From assembly GCF_018831085.1 (NCBI RefSeq), contig NZ_JAGPNM010000002.1, positions 1 to 64,000 on the forward strand: a stretch of DNA of 64,000 nt, read 5' to 3'. Within the stretch, counting starts at the first letter, position 1, and the number at the start of each line of letters is the position of its first letter. The notes beneath the pieces were generated by a model that was not told where the DNA came from, ran no database searches, and saw only the letters and a program-made list of their open reading frames with translations. Positions 53,964 to 63,587 of the stretch are shown here, one piece after another. This stretch comes from Rheinheimera oceanensis (GTDB lineage Bacteria; Pseudomonadota; Gammaproteobacteria; Enterobacterales; Alteromonadaceae). The translations under genes and the position numbers were made by a program.

Positions 53964-54652
53964 CTGCCTCCTTTTTTCTGTACCAGATCAAGCCGTTGTT
54001 CATGCGCAACAAGCTCTTCTGCCGTTGCCTGCAGCACTTTTAACCTGCCACTGCGTTGTATTGCTACCGGGCCGTTATCGCCGTTAGCACCATCTTGCTC
54101 ATTTGCCAGGTTTAAACTTACCTGGCCGCCGGTCATCAGCAGATAAACATCGGCTAAAATTTCGGCATCCAGTAAAGCGCCATGTAATGTACGGTGGCTG
54201 TTATTAATATCATAGCGGCGGCACAGTGCATCAAGGTTGTTCTTTTGGCCGGGGTGCAGTTCCCGCGCCATTAATAAGGTATCCAGAATAGCGCAGTAGT
54301 TAGCAACCGGCGGCAGTTGCGGATGCAACATAGCAAATTCGTGGTCAATAAAGCCGACGTCAAACGCAGCGTTATGGATCACCAGCTCTGCGCCGTGAAT
54401 ATAGTCATAAAAGCTTTTGGCGATATCGCGGAATTTTGGCTCGTGTTTTAACCGCTCGTTAGTAATACCGTGTACGGCCACCGCTTCAGCGTCAATAATC
54501 CGCTCGGGGTTAATGTAAACATGAAAATTATTGCCGGTAAAACGCCGGTTAATCAGCTCTACACAGCCTATTTCAATAATACGGTGGCCGTCTTTGGGGT
54601 TTATGCCAGTGGTTTCGGTGTCGAGAATTATTTGTCTTTTGGCCATGGTCAT
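53945..54652 (-). CDS. dnaQ: DNA polymerase III epsilon subunit (proofreading exonuclease)
   Basis: This 235-residue 3'-5' exonuclease has the ExoI motif ILDTETTG, the ExoII motif IHNAAFDVGF and the ExoIII motif HGALLDAEIL, with the DEDDh His. The C-terminal tail binds the polymerase alpha subunit. It is divergent from rnhA with a 59-bp gap, as in E. coli. A start two codons in (MAKRQ) is equally possible; neither has a strong ribosome-binding site. Confidence 0.96.
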   Translation of the reverse strand: MTMAKRQIILDTETTGINPKDGHRIIEIGCVELINRRFTGNNFHVYINPERIIDAEAVAVHGITNERLKHEPKFRDIAKSFYDYIHGAELVIHNAAFDVGFIDHEFAMLHPQLPPVANYCAILDTLLMARELHPGQKNNLDALCRRYDINNSHRTLHGALLDAEILADVYLLMTGGQVSLNLANEQDGANGDNGPVAIQRSGRLKVLQATAEELVAHEQRLDLVQKKGGSCLWRN

Positions 54653-54711
54653 TTCGTTTTTTACTACGTTTGGGTTAGATTATACGCCGTTTTGGTTTGA
54701 GGAAAGGCTTT

Positions 54712-55188
54712 ATGCGCAAAACAGTTGCGATCTATACCGATGGCTCCTGCCTGGGTAACCCCGGCCCGGGGGGCTACGGTGCTGTGCTGATCTATAAACA
54801 GCATCGCAAAGAGTTAAGCGGCGGCTATAAACTTACCACCAATAACCGGATGGAATTGTTAGCTGCGATTGTGGCACTGGAGAGTTTAAAAGACAGCTGC
54901 AATGTAGATTTAACTACCGACAGCCAGTATGTGCGCTTGGGCATTACCCAGTGGCTAACAGGCTGGAAGCGCAATAACTGGAAAACCAGCCAGAAGCAAC
55001 CGGTGAAAAACCAGGATTTATGGCAACGGCTGGATGCTGCAGCGTCTGCGCACAACATTAACTGGCACTGGGTAAAAGGCCATGCCGGCCACCCGGAAAA
55101 TGAGCGCTGTGATGTGTTAGCCCGCAGTGCGGCTGAAGCCAAACCTACTAATGTGGATACGGCGTTTGAGTTGAGTGCTAAAACTTAA
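54712..55188 (+). CDS. rnhA: Ribonuclease HI
   Basis: This 158-residue enzyme degrades RNA in RNA-DNA hybrids. Catalytic residues are visible: the Asp in [12 protein letters not shown], the Glu in [10 protein letters not shown], the Asp in LTTDSQYV and the late Asp in NERCDVLAR, with the basic handle [15 protein letters not shown] 54712 follows AGGAAAGG; an earlier start at 54697 is not needed. Confidence 0.97.
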   Translation: MRKTVAIYTDGSCLGNPGPGGYGAVLIYKQHRKELSGGYKLTTNNRMELLAAIVALESLKDSCNVDLTTDSQYVRLGITQWLTGWKRNNWKTSQKQPVKNQDLWQRLDAAASAHNINWHWVKGHAGHPENERCDVLARSAAEAKPTNVDTAFELSAKT

Positions 55189-55227
55189 TCAAATCGGCAG
55201 CTGCTTAAGATGCCGATGAAACCTGCC

Positions 55228-55373
55228 GTCAACTGCTTGCGCTGCAACGATATACGCCAGTCAACTGCGGCTGGAACCTCGATTTGGTTATCACAGAGTG
55301 TTTGAGTGAACGCGCCAGCGTGAGCGAGTTGCTGTGATAAGCCAAAGCGAGTGTTGCAGCAAAAGCAGTTGAC
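55228..55373. repeat. Long palindromic element between rnhA and the GPx gene
   Basis: The outer 21-bp arms (55228-55248 and 55353-55373, GTCAACTGCTT..GCTGCAAC) are inverted copies with two mismatches. Inner arms of about 19 bp (CTCG.TTTGG.TTATCACAG and its complement, ending 55350) make a second stem. The 146-bp element can fold into one long cruciform or RNA hairpin between two convergent genes. MITE-like or a transcription barrier. Confidence 0.7.
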
Positions 55374-55380
55374 CTACAAC

Positions 55381-55965
55381 TTACTCGCCAGTTTTTATCG
55401 GTGCTTCAGCCCCAACATTAGCCGCCAGCATTTTTTCCAGTTCAGCGATAAAAGCTTTATCGTCCGGTGCGGTACGGCTGCCAAAATGTTTTACCGTTTG
55501 CTCGTCGCTGCTTACCAGATACTTATTAAAATTCCAGCTCGGTGCTTCCCCGGTTTTGGCAATCAGCGCTTTAAATACCGGGTTGGCGTCATCGCCTTTT
55601 ACTTTAGAGCTGGCAAACATCGGGAATTTTACGCCGTAAGTTAAATAACATACCTCTGCGGTTTTTTCGGCATCGTCATATTCCTGCATAAAACTGTCTG
55701 ACGGAAACCCCAGGATCACCAGGCCTTTGTCCTGATACTTTTGATACAACGCCTCAAGGCCTTCAAACTGCTTGGTAAAACCACATTTACTGGCCGTATT
55801 CACCACCAGCAGGGTTTTGCCTTTGTAGCTGTCGCATAAATCTACGCTTTCACGCGTATTTAACTGTTGCATAGAATGGCCGAGAATTTCACCACACTGG
55901 TTAGCCATGGCAGGCATGGCCAGTAAACCGCAAGCTAAGGCTACGGCGCTTAGTAATGTTTTCAT
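55381..55965 (-). CDS. Periplasmic glutathione peroxidase-family protein
   Basis: A 194-residue thiol peroxidase with a signal peptide (MKTLLSA...PAMA). The peroxidatic Cys61 lies in TASKCGFTKQFEGLEALY, and the Trp-Asn pair in SWNFNKYLV. The usual second Cys in GFPCNQF is Ser here (GFPSDSF, S89), but C106 (EVCYLTY) is available as a possible resolving residue. It reduces hydroperoxides in the periplasm, probably with a thioredoxin-like or other thiol donor. The short stop-to-repeat distance puts a palindrome downstream. Confidence 0.9.
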   Translation of the reverse strand: MKTLLSAVALACGLLAMPAMANQCGEILGHSMQQLNTRESVDLCDSYKGKTLLVVNTASKCGFTKQFEGLEALYQKYQDKGLVILGFPSDSFMQEYDDAEKTAEVCYLTYGVKFPMFASSKVKGDDANPVFKALIAKTGEAPSWNFNKYLVSSDEQTVKHFGSRTAPDDKAFIAELEKMLAANVGAEAPIKTGE

Positions 55966-56147
55966 GTTTATCTCCTGTAGGGTTCTTACTTAAAGCAAAC
56001 AACTGTTACGCAGCATAACCTAAAGCCGATCTGTTTGCGCAAAGCGATAAAAATTCACGTGTGTTTTTTTGACTATCCGCTATCATCCGCTTCCTTTTTT
56101 TGGCGGCTCTCGTATGCTTAGCCAGAACTGCTTATACAAGGATTGCT

Positions 56148-57188
56148 ATGCGCATTTGTTTTTTAATGTACCCGTGGGACAAAGTTTACCCCGAAGGCGA
56201 CAGCACCATCCGGATGATCCACGAAGCGGTCAGCCGCGGCCACACGGTAGCCATTACCCATGCAACTAACTTAACCGTACGTGACAGTATCGCCCAGGCA
56301 TTTTGCAAAGTGTTTGTTAAAGGCCAGAAAGTGTCCAGCAATATTGCCAGTTTTTACCGCAACGCACAGTTTAACCAGCAAAAATTACCGCTGGCAGCCT
56401 TTGATGCTATTTTTATCCGGTTAAACCCACCGCTGGACCCGATAGTGCTCAACTTTTTAGATTCAGTGCGCGAAGACACCTTTATTATGAACGATTTAGA
56501 TGGTGTGCGGATTGCCAATAATAAAATGTACACCGCGTCTTTGCATGACCCGGACAACGAGTTTATTCCGGTAACCCATGTGTCAAAAAACAAAGATTAC
56601 CTGGCACGGGTACTGGCAGAGTCACCCAACGATAAAATGATTTTAAAACCCCTGAATGGCTATGGCGGCAAGGGTGTTATTTTGCTGGAAAAATCTGCCG
56701 CGCAAAGCGCCCGCTCGTTGCTGGATTTTTATATTGGCGATACCGAGCGCGGCAACTACGTTATTTTGCAGGAATATGTAGCAGGCGCTGAGCTGGGCGA
56801 CATTCGCATTTTAATGCTAAACGGTAAACCTATCGGTGCTATGCGCCGTATTCCGCCAGCAGATGATGTGCGCTCTAACGTGCATGCCGGAGGCACTGTG
56901 GTTAAACACCAGCTAACCGAACAGGAAAAGCGCCTGTGTGCACATATAGGCCCCAAGCTTGCCCGTGACGGTTTATTTTTTGCCGGCATAGACGTAATTA
57001 ACGGCAAACTGATTGAAGTAAACGTAATGAGCCCCGGCGGCATAGCCCGGATTAACCGGTTAAATAACGTGCGCTTGCAAGAAAAAGTAATTGATTTTAT
57101 TGAGCATATGGTAAGCAAGAAAACTCAGTTATCGCCACGTAAGCAGGTGTTCAGGCCACTGCTGACTGAAGCTGAAACTGTTATTTGA
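56148..57188 (+). CDS. Glutathione synthetase-like ATP-grasp protein
   Basis: This 346-residue protein follows the GshB plan: the N-terminal MRICFLMYPWDKVYPEGDST, a middle IFIRLNPPLDP and NDLDGVRIANNKMY, and the C-terminal ATP-grasp with ILKPLNGYGGKGVILLE, GDIRILMLNGKPIGAMRRIP and EVNVMSPGGIARINRL. Typical GshB is about 315 residues, begins with IKLGIVMDPI and has a slightly different active site, so this may be a paralogue of changed substrate. ATG 56148 has AAGGA upstream; the frame opens earlier. A small protein gene follows. Confidence 0.8.
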   Translation: MRICFLMYPWDKVYPEGDSTIRMIHEAVSRGHTVAITHATNLTVRDSIAQAFCKVFVKGQKVSSNIASFYRNAQFNQQKLPLAAFDAIFIRLNPPLDPIVLNFLDSVREDTFIMNDLDGVRIANNKMYTASLHDPDNEFIPVTHVSKNKDYLARVLAESPNDKMILKPLNGYGGKGVILLEKSAAQSARSLLDFYIGDTERGNYVILQEYVAGAELGDIRILMLNGKPIGAMRRIPPADDVRSNVHAGGTVVKHQLTEQEKRLCAHIGPKLARDGLFFAGIDVINGKLIEVNVMSPGGIARINRLNNVRLQEKVIDFIEHMVSKKTQLSPRKQVFRPLLTEAETVI

Positions 57189-57277
57189 AAAATTTTTATC
57201 GTCGGTAAAAAAATAATTCACTGTTTAAAACCGGTAAATCTCGGTAAATAAGCAAAAAAAAAATCTGAGGTGCGCTT

Positions 57278-57472
57278 ATGTCACAGGTAGAAAGCAACGA
57301 TTTTGAACTGGATGACTTAACGGATGACGTTGAGATCGTCAAAGATTTATCGCCAAAAGACAACAAAACAAAACAAAAACTGGAAGCCCGGCGCCGTATA
57401 GATGATCTGCTGGAGCAAAAGCGTTTGCGTCAGTTGCTGGACGACTGGGATCTGGATGATACCGAAGCATAA
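57278..57472 (+). CDS. Small PA3496-like protein
   Basis: A 64-residue protein with an acidic N-terminal half (FELDDLTDDVEIVKDL) and a basic helix KLEARRRIDDLLEQKRLRQLLDDWD, the pattern of the PA3496 putative envelope-integrity family. GAGG lies upstream of the ATG. It is 89 bp after the GshB-like gene, on the same strand. Function unknown. Confidence 0.65.
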   Translation: MSQVESNDFELDDLTDDVEIVKDLSPKDNKTKQKLEARRRIDDLLEQKRLRQLLDDWDLDDTEA

Positions 57473-57490
57473 AAACAGCTGGACATAAAA

Positions 57491-57513
57491 AACGGGCGCC
57501 TCAGGCGCCCGTT
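57491..57513 (-). terminator. fabB terminator
   Basis: A perfect 10-bp stem (AACGGGCGCC / GGCGCCCGTT) with a 3-nt loop; on the minus strand it is followed by a run of T. It separates fabB from the convergent small gene. Confidence 0.9.
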
Positions 57514-57541
57514 CTGCTATTTGTATTGGCAGCAGTGGCTA

Positions 57542-58756
57542 TTAGCCACGATACTTTTGCATCACTAATGTAGCGTTAGTACCACCAAAACCAAAGCTGT
57601 TCGACATTACGGTATTAAGCTCAGCCGGAGTGGCTTTAGTAACAATATTCAGCCCCTTAGCGGCTTCGTCCAGCTCGCCGATATTAATTGAAGGCGCAAT
57701 AAAGTTGTGCTTCATCATCAGCAGTGAATATATGGCCTCATGCACGCCTGCAGCACCCAGCGCATGGCCGGTCATCGCTTTAGTCGCACTGATTGCCGGT
57801 GATTTACCGGCAAATACTTCCTGAATAGCGCCCAGCTCTTTTACATCACCTACCGGCGTGCTGGTACCATGCGTATTAACGTAATCAACCTGAGCAGTGA
57901 CATTTTGCATTGCCATTTGCATACAACGCACAGCACCTTCACCGCTTGGTGCTACCATGTCATAACCGTCAGACGTTGCGCCATAACCTGTTACTTCTGC
58001 ATAAATAGTGGCACCACGGGCTAAGGCATGCTCCAGCTCTTCAACCACCACCATACCGCCGCCGCCGCTGATCACAAAACCATCGCGGTTGGCATCATAA
58101 GTGCGCGATGCCAGCTCAGGGGAGTCGTTGTACTTGGTAGACAGCGCGCCCATGGCATCAAACTCCATTGCCAGCGTCCAGTGCACTTCCTCACCGCCAC
58201 CAGCAAATACCACGTCTTGCTTGCCCAGTTGAATAAGCTCTACCGCATGGCCGATACAGTGCGCACTGGTGGCACAGGCCGAACTGATAGAGTAGTTAAC
58301 GCCTTTAATTTTAAACGGTGTTGCCAGACAGGCCGAACAGGTGCTGGACATAGTTTTTGGCACCGCATAAGGGCCGACCCGCTTTACGCCTTTTTCACGC
58401 AGAATGTCTGCGGCTTCTACCTGTACTTTAGACGACGCACCACCAGAGCCTGCCACCAGGCCAATACGCGGATGCGAAATTTGTTCTTCAGTAAAACCGG
58501 CGTCGGTTATGGCTTCCTGCATCGCAAGGTAAGCATAGGCTGCGGCATCACCCATAAAGCGCATAGCTTTACGATCAATCAGCTCGCTGGGTTCCAGTTT
58601 GATATTACCCCATACCTGTGAGCGCAGGCCCAGCTCAGCAAATTCTTCTGATCGGGTAATACCTGAACGCCCGGCCTGTAACGAGGCCAGTACTTCGTCT
58701 TTGTTATTACCAATACTGGACACAATACCAATACCTGTGATTACCGCTCTTTTCAT
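57542..58756 (-). CDS. fabB: Beta-ketoacyl-ACP synthase I
   Basis: This 404-residue condensing enzyme of unsaturated fatty acid synthesis has the catalytic Cys in [11 protein letters not shown] and the two His in [11 protein letters not shown] and [11 protein letters not shown], with the glycine-rich [11 protein letters not shown] end. The frame opens 39 codons earlier, but ATG 58756 has GGAG at six bases and begins with the usual [17 protein letters not shown] FabR-like palindrome lies 92 bp upstream. It is divergent from mnmC, as in E. coli. Confidence 0.97.
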   Translation of the reverse strand: MKRAVITGIGIVSSIGNNKDEVLASLQAGRSGITRSEEFAELGLRSQVWGNIKLEPSELIDRKAMRFMGDAAAYAYLAMQEAITDAGFTEEQISHPRIGLVAGSGGASSKVQVEAADILREKGVKRVGPYAVPKTMSSTCSACLATPFKIKGVNYSISSACATSAHCIGHAVELIQLGKQDVVFAGGGEEVHWTLAMEFDAMGALSTKYNDSPELASRTYDANRDGFVISGGGGMVVVEELEHALARGATIYAEVTGYGATSDGYDMVAPSGEGAVRCMQMAMQNVTAQVDYVNTHGTSTPVGDVKELGAIQEVFAGKSPAISATKAMTGHALGAAGVHEAIYSLLMMKHNFIAPSINIGELDEAAKGLNIVTKATPAELNTVMSNSFGFGGTNATLVMQKYRG

Positions 58757-58847
58757 GCTTTCTCCATCGACCGGCCAATTGCCGGCAAGGTTAAAATAAT
58801 ACTGTGCGCTATTGTACGGACTTTGTTCTGTAAAGTGGTCAGCTTTC

Positions 58848-58865
58848 AGCGCACACTTGTACTCT
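58848..58865. promoter_or_regulatory. FabR-like operator upstream of fabB
   Basis: Minus-strand AGAGTACAAGTGTGCGCT keeps the core GTACAAGTGT and the ends of the E. coli FabR site in the fabB promoter (GTACAAGTGTACGCT, from memory). FabR represses fabA and fabB in response to unsaturated acyl chains. No fabR gene is in the window. Confidence 0.65.
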
Positions 58866-58931
58866 GTTTTCAATTTTGCGATAGCTTAGGGTAAACTACA
58901 AGCCGAATATTGTGGTGGACCCGCCTTACTT

Positions 58932-60815
58932 ATGTCTCAGCTTACACACGCCAAAATACATTTTAATGAACAAGGCACACCTGTGGCGTCAGATTTTGAT
59001 GATGTCTATTTTTCCAATGACGGCGGTATGGCAGAAACCGATTACGTTTTTTTGCAGCAAAATGGCTTACCAGAGCGCTGGCTAAACCATCCGGCAGCCG
59101 CTTTTCATATTATTGAAACCGGTTTTGGCACCGGCGCTAACTTTCTGCTGAGCTGGCTGCGCTTTCGTCAATACCGCCAGCAGTTTCCTGACGCTGTCTG
59201 CCAGCGTCTGTATTTCAGCAGTTTTGAAAAATTCCCGTTAAGCCATACCGATTTAACCCAGGCACTGGCAGTACATACCGAGCTTAAACAGCAGTGCGAG
59301 CAGTTGCTGCAAGCCTATCCGCCGTGCGTTGGCGGTTGTCACCGGCTTAGCTTTGATAACGGCAGCGTAATACTGGATTTGTGGCTTGGTGATGTAAATA
59401 CTCTGTTACCAGAGCTTAATGCCAAAACAGATGCCATATACCTGGATGGTTTTGCCCCCAGTAAAAACCCGGATATGTGGCAGCAGCAGCTGTTTACCGG
59501 CCTGGCCAGGCTAAGTGGCAATGGCAGCACCGTAGCAACCTTTACCTCTGCCGGCCTGGTAAAGCGTGGCCTGCAGCAGGCTGGTTTTACGGTCAGTAAA
59601 ATTAAAGGCTTTGGCCGCAAGCGTGAAATGCTAACTGCTAGTATGCTAACGGATACCTCCCTCCCTGTAACCGCTCCAGCCCCGTTAGCAGCACCGACAC
59701 CGTCAGAGCATGAAGTCACTATTATCGGTGGCGGTATCGCATCACTTTGCACCGCTTTGGCACTTACACAGCGCGGTGTTGCCGTGCATCTTATTTGCGA
59801 AGATGACATGGTGGCACGCCAGGCATCACAAAACCGCCAGGGTGCTGTGTACCCTAACCTGCATGCCAACCTGACCGATGACAGCCAGTTACATGCCCAG
59901 GCTTTTTTGTTTGCCCGGCGCTTTTATCAGCACTGGCAACAACAAGGGTTAGATTTTGCCATGGATTGGTGCGGCCTGTTGCATCTGGCCAGCAATACAC
60001 AGTTGCAACAGCGCCAGCACAAGCTGATTGATAAAGCGCTATGGCCATCTGAACTGGTACAGGCCGTTAATGCCAGCGAAGCCTCTGCTATTGCCGGGCT
60101 TAAACTACCCCACAGCGGCATTTATTTGCCGTTGGCTGGCTGGTTAAGCCCACAGCAGTTTTGTTTACAGGCACTGCAATACTTGCAACAGCAAAGGTTA
60201 TTTCGCTTTAGCGCTGATTGCAAAGTCCGGGCAATAAAGCAATACAACAGCGGATGGCATTTAGATACCACAGCCGGAGCATTACAGGCCGCCATTTTAG
60301 TACTGGCCTGTGGCAGCAAACTGGCAGAATTTACCCCTACGGCACAGTTGCCGCTGAATAAAATCCGCGGCCAGGTCAGCTATGTGCACGCCAGTACAAT
60401 GGCCCCCCTTAAAACGGTATTGTGCCACAAAGGTTATATTACGCCGCAGTGGCAAAGCCTGCACAGTGTTGGCGCCACTTTTGACCGCAATGCAACAGAG
60501 GCTTTTATCAGTGAGCAGGACAACAGCGAAAACCTGGCACTGGTGCAGCAGCAATTGCAACAGCCAGCCTGGTTTGCTGAAGCTAAAGTAAGCAGTGCAA
60601 CAGCGGCATTTCGTGCCACTTTGCCGGATCATCTGCCTGTGGTTGGCCCGCTGGCTAATCAGCAAAACCTTTACCTGATTGGTGCCATGGGCGCCAGAGG
60701 CATTATGTTGTCGCCACTGCTGGCCGAGCTTTTGGCCTGCCAGATTTGTGCTGAACCACTGCCGCTAACACAGCAATTGGGTAAGCGGCTGGCCTCTGAG
60801 CGCTTTTCAGGTTGA
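58932..60815 (+). CDS. mnmC: Bifunctional tRNA mnm5s2U biosynthesis enzyme
   Basis: This 627-residue protein has the two MnmC halves. The N-terminal methyltransferase (about 1-245) holds HIIETGFGTGANFLLSWL and DAIYLDGFAPSKNPDMW. The C-terminal FAD-dependent oxidoreductase (about 260-627) holds VTIIGGGIASLCTALAL and the late GAMGARGIMLSPLLAELLA. The two steps convert cmnm5(s2)U34 to nm5 and then mnm5 in wobble uridines. The length matches the E. coli protein (about 670). It is divergent from fabB and ends at a hairpin. Confidence 0.95.
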   Translation: MSQLTHAKIHFNEQGTPVASDFDDVYFSNDGGMAETDYVFLQQNGLPERWLNHPAAAFHIIETGFGTGANFLLSWLRFRQYRQQFPDAVCQRLYFSSFEKFPLSHTDLTQALAVHTELKQQCEQLLQAYPPCVGGCHRLSFDNGSVILDLWLGDVNTLLPELNAKTDAIYLDGFAPSKNPDMWQQQLFTGLARLSGNGSTVATFTSAGLVKRGLQQAGFTVSKIKGFGRKREMLTASMLTDTSLPVTAPAPLAAPTPSEHEVTIIGGGIASLCTALALTQRGVAVHLICEDDMVARQASQNRQGAVYPNLHANLTDDSQLHAQAFLFARRFYQHWQQQGLDFAMDWCGLLHLASNTQLQQRQHKLIDKALWPSELVQAVNASEASAIAGLKLPHSGIYLPLAGWLSPQQFCLQALQYLQQQRLFRFSADCKVRAIKQYNSGWHLDTTAGALQAAILVLACGSKLAEFTPTAQLPLNKIRGQVSYVHASTMAPLKTVLCHKGYITPQWQSLHSVGATFDRNATEAFISEQDNSENLALVQQQLQQPAWFAEAKVSSATAAFRATLPDHLPVVGPLANQQNLYLIGAMGARGIMLSPLLAELLACQICAEPLPLTQQLGKRLASERFSG

Positions 60816-60823
60816 AAGCTACA

Positions 60824-60850
60824 ATACAGCCCTGCAGCAGAGGGCTGTAT
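60824..60850. terminator. Hairpin after mnmC
   Basis: A 10-bp stem ATACAGCCCT / AGGGCTGTAT with a 7-nt loop, 8 bp after the stop. No T-run follows. Confidence 0.5.
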
Positions 60851-60919
60851 ATTACTGGGCAAAGGCAATAAAAGTTTGCTAAGGTAGCGCTGAGTCATCA
60901 ATAAAAGTAAGGACAAAAC

Positions 60920-61246
60920 ATGCGTCTAGCCGTTTTATTATGTCTGGCGTTATTGAGTTACGGGCAGAGCGTTGCCGCTAAAGATTTTTACCAGATCCCA
61001 CTGCCGGAAGATGCCCGTGAATTTGCCCGGCTTGACAATAAATTGCCAGCGGTGCTCAGTTACTTCAGCCAGCAAAGCAACACCGCACTGCGTGATTTTT
61101 ATATTCAGCAACTGGGGCAACCCAACTCAAGCCAAACCCGGTATGGCCGTGACCATTTATACTTTACCCTGAATGGCAACCAGGTACGGGTACTGATTTC
61201 AAGCCGCGATAACTGGCGCCAGGTTGATGTGATGGTGCAAAACTAA
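60920..61246 (+). CDS. Small secreted protein, unknown
   Basis: A 108-residue protein with a signal peptide ([20 protein letters not shown]). The mature part ([49 protein letters not shown]) suggests a small alpha/beta fold in the periplasm. Not recognised. It is convergent with motY, 5 bp apart. Confidence 0.65.
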   Translation: MRLAVLLCLALLSYGQSVAAKDFYQIPLPEDAREFARLDNKLPAVLSYFSQQSNTALRDFYIQQLGQPNSSQTRYGRDHLYFTLNGNQVRVLISSRDNWRQVDVMVQN

Positions 61247-61251
61247 GCCGG

Positions 61252-62121
61252 TTAAGGCTTGGTTAGCTGCAGCACTACCCTGCGGTTTTGTTTACGGTCC
61301 AGCGCAGTATCGTTTGGCGCTACGTGACGGCGCTCACCAAAGCCTTCTACCTGAACTTTGTCTGCACTTAGCCCGGCTGCAACAAAGAAGCTTTTTACTT
61401 TCTCTGCCCGTTTTACCGATAACTGCTCGTTCATCCAGCGCCCGCCATAACTATCGGTGTACCCCTGAATTTCAACATAATCGATATCCTGATCATACTT
61501 CAGGTATTCAGCTATCTGTGCCAGCCTGCGCTCAGATTCTCGGGTTAACTGGTCACCACCGCTTTCATAGCTCAGTACAGTAAAAGCAATATCATCGAAG
61601 CCATACGGCAATAAACGTGACACACACTGATTAAACTGATGGTAATTTGCCGGGAACTGCACCGGGTTCATCGCTGCCACCACTTTGTCGTAAGGGCTGT
61701 ACCAGTCACTGAAGTAAAACGTCGGGCTAAAGCCCTGTTCCAGTTCAGTCAGTAAAGTCCAGGCTGTTTTTTTCGGCAGATCACCATTGTATTGCTTTAA
61801 CAACTTCATACTGGCCACTGCTTTAGCCGGAATGCCCGGCCGCCAGGCAGGTGGCACTGAAAGCACCTCAGCTAAACCATAGTTATCAGGCAGACGTAGC
61901 ATTTGTAACTCAAAATCTAAGTTCAGCCCTTTGCTGGCCACACTGCGAAATACCGCCTGGCCAAACTGTGGAATTTCGTGCTGCAGCTGACACTCCAGCG
62001 GGGTATTTTTACTTAACTGCCACGCTGATTGCTCAATACTGGCAGAATATTGACGCAGTTGTGGCTGTGCCAATACGCTGACACTACACAACAGGCTACT
62101 GATCACTAATAAGGTTCGCAT
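61252..62121 (-). CDS. motY: Flagellar motor protein MotY
   Basis: This 289-residue protein has a signal peptide ([18 protein letters not shown]), an N-terminal domain typical of MotY ([34 protein letters not shown]) and a C-terminal OmpA-like peptidoglycan-binding domain with [21 protein letters not shown] and NRRVVLQL. In Vibrio MotY forms the T-ring that holds the sodium stator in place. It implies polar flagella in this organism. It is divergent from rnt; ATG 62121 starts the signal peptide. Confidence 0.9.
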   Translation of the reverse strand: MRTLLVISSLLCSVSVLAQPQLRQYSASIEQSAWQLSKNTPLECQLQHEIPQFGQAVFRSVASKGLNLDFELQMLRLPDNYGLAEVLSVPPAWRPGIPAKAVASMKLLKQYNGDLPKKTAWTLLTELEQGFSPTFYFSDWYSPYDKVVAAMNPVQFPANYHQFNQCVSRLLPYGFDDIAFTVLSYESGGDQLTRESERRLAQIAEYLKYDQDIDYVEIQGYTDSYGGRWMNEQLSVKRAEKVKSFFVAAGLSADKVQVEGFGERRHVAPNDTALDRKQNRRVVLQLTKP

Positions 62122-62254
62122 TTTCTGGCTTTCCACCACTGTCGGTAAGCAATTTATGACAATTTGGCTTTATGTTAAGCAAACACTATGCCGCAACAAG
62201 ACGCTGAAGCAATTCTTTGGCATAATAGCCGCTGATTGGCAAACTGGCGACGTT

Positions 62255-62923
62255 ATGACACAACCAAGATCACAGCTGGCACAGCGCTTCCGCGGTTACT
62301 ACCCTGTAGTTATCGACGTGGAAACCGCAGGCTTTAATGCAAAAACAGATGCTTTACTGGAAATAGCCGCCACTTTGCTGGATATGGACGACAACGGCAA
62401 TTTAGTTCCGCTGCAAACACTGCATTTTCACGTTGAACCCTTCGAGGGCGCAAATCTGGATGCCAGCTCATTGGCCTTTAACGGTATAGACCCGTTTAAT
62501 CCGCTACGTGGCGCTGTGTCAGAGCGTGAAGCTATTACAGAAATATGTAAAGCCGTGCGCAAAGCGCAAAAAGACGCCGACTGCCAGCGCAGTGTTATCG
62601 TGGCGCACAACGCCGCCTTTGATCAGAGCTTTTTTAACGCTGCCGTAGAAAGGCTGAACTTTAAACGCTCGCCTTTTCATGCTTTTGTGTCATTCGACAC
62701 CACCAGTTTGTCGGCATTAGCGTTGGGGCAAACGGTGCTTGCCAAAGCCTGCCAGGCTGCAGGTATTGAATTTAACAACAAAGAAGCGCACAGCGCTTTA
62801 TACGACACTGAACGTACTGCCGAGCTGTTTTGTTATATTGTTAATAGCTGGAAACAGCTTGGTGGCTGGCCGCTGGCGCAGGCATTGGAAGAAACCAGCG
62901 AAGAGACATCTGAGCAGGTGTAA
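62255..62923 (+). CDS. rnt: Ribonuclease T
   Basis: This 222-residue DEDDh exonuclease trims 3' ends of tRNA and other RNAs. It has the ExoI motif [10 protein letters not shown], the ExoII motif [12 protein letters not shown] and the ExoIII motif [14 protein letters not shown], with the RNase T basic patch ([10 protein letters not shown]). The frame opens 33 codons upstream, but [19 protein letters not shown] is the family start. It is divergent from motY and has a strong terminator. Confidence 0.95.
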   Translation: MTQPRSQLAQRFRGYYPVVIDVETAGFNAKTDALLEIAATLLDMDDNGNLVPLQTLHFHVEPFEGANLDASSLAFNGIDPFNPLRGAVSEREAITEICKAVRKAQKDADCQRSVIVAHNAAFDQSFFNAAVERLNFKRSPFHAFVSFDTTSLSALALGQTVLAKACQAAGIEFNNKEAHSALYDTERTAELFCYIVNSWKQLGGWPLAQALEETSEETSEQV

Positions 62924-62960
62924 AACTTAAGCTGCACAGAGCGCAGCATAGCCAGCAAAA

Positions 62961-62989
62961 TATAAAGGCCGCAATAAGCGGCCTTTATA
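62961..62989. terminator. Bidirectional terminator, rnt / grxD
   Basis: A perfect 12-bp stem TATAAAGGCCGC / GCGGCCTTTATA with loop AATAA, between convergent genes. Confidence 0.85.
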
Positions 62990-63006
62990 TTTACTACCAC
63001 AAGAGT

Positions 63007-63348
63007 TTACTCTGCTGGGGTATCGGTTTTATGTTTAGCGGCAGTTTCTTTGATCAGCGGCTGCAGCTCACCACGCTGAAACATCTCCAGCACGATATCA
63101 CAACCACCAATCAGTTCACCCTCTACCCACAACTGCGGAAAAGTAGGCCAGTTGGCATATTTGGGTAATTCAGCACGGATATCCGGGTTTTGCAGAATGT
63201 CTACAAAAGCAAACTGCTCACCACAGGCAATCAGGGCCTGTGAAGCCTGAGCCGAAAAACCACAGCTTGGGAATTTAGGCGAACCTTTCATAAATAACAG
63301 AATTGGGTTCTCAGCAATTTGCTGCTTAATTTTATCTAACGTTTCCAT
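63007..63348 (-). CDS. grxD: Monothiol glutaredoxin (Grx4/GrxD)
   Basis: This 113-residue protein has the CGFS active site (KFPSCGFSAQA), preceded by LFMKGSPKFP, and the glutathione-binding NWPTFPQLWV and GGCDIV blocks. It transfers [2Fe-2S] clusters with BolA-like partners. ATG 63348 has GAGG five bases upstream. It is divergent from sodB, a common pairing of iron and oxidative-stress genes. Confidence 0.96.
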   Translation of the reverse strand: METLDKIKQQIAENPILLFMKGSPKFPSCGFSAQASQALIACGEQFAFVDILQNPDIRAELPKYANWPTFPQLWVEGELIGGCDIVLEMFQRGELQPLIKETAAKHKTDTPAE

Positions 63349-63587
63349 TAACACCTCACACCATAAGCATTTTCAGATTGGCAGACATTTTACGCTGTTC
63401 TGTCGTAACTGGCACTTGAGATCTGAGAAAAAATCCCCACCTCTGTTGCTACGACCTTAAGCGCTGATTATCACAGCCGACTACACTGGATCAGCCAATA
63501 AGCAATACTGTAAAACTTGAGTATTTTAGTCAGGTTTTGTAGTCTACGCCATGCAGACATCATAAACAACGCCAACGGAGAACGACA

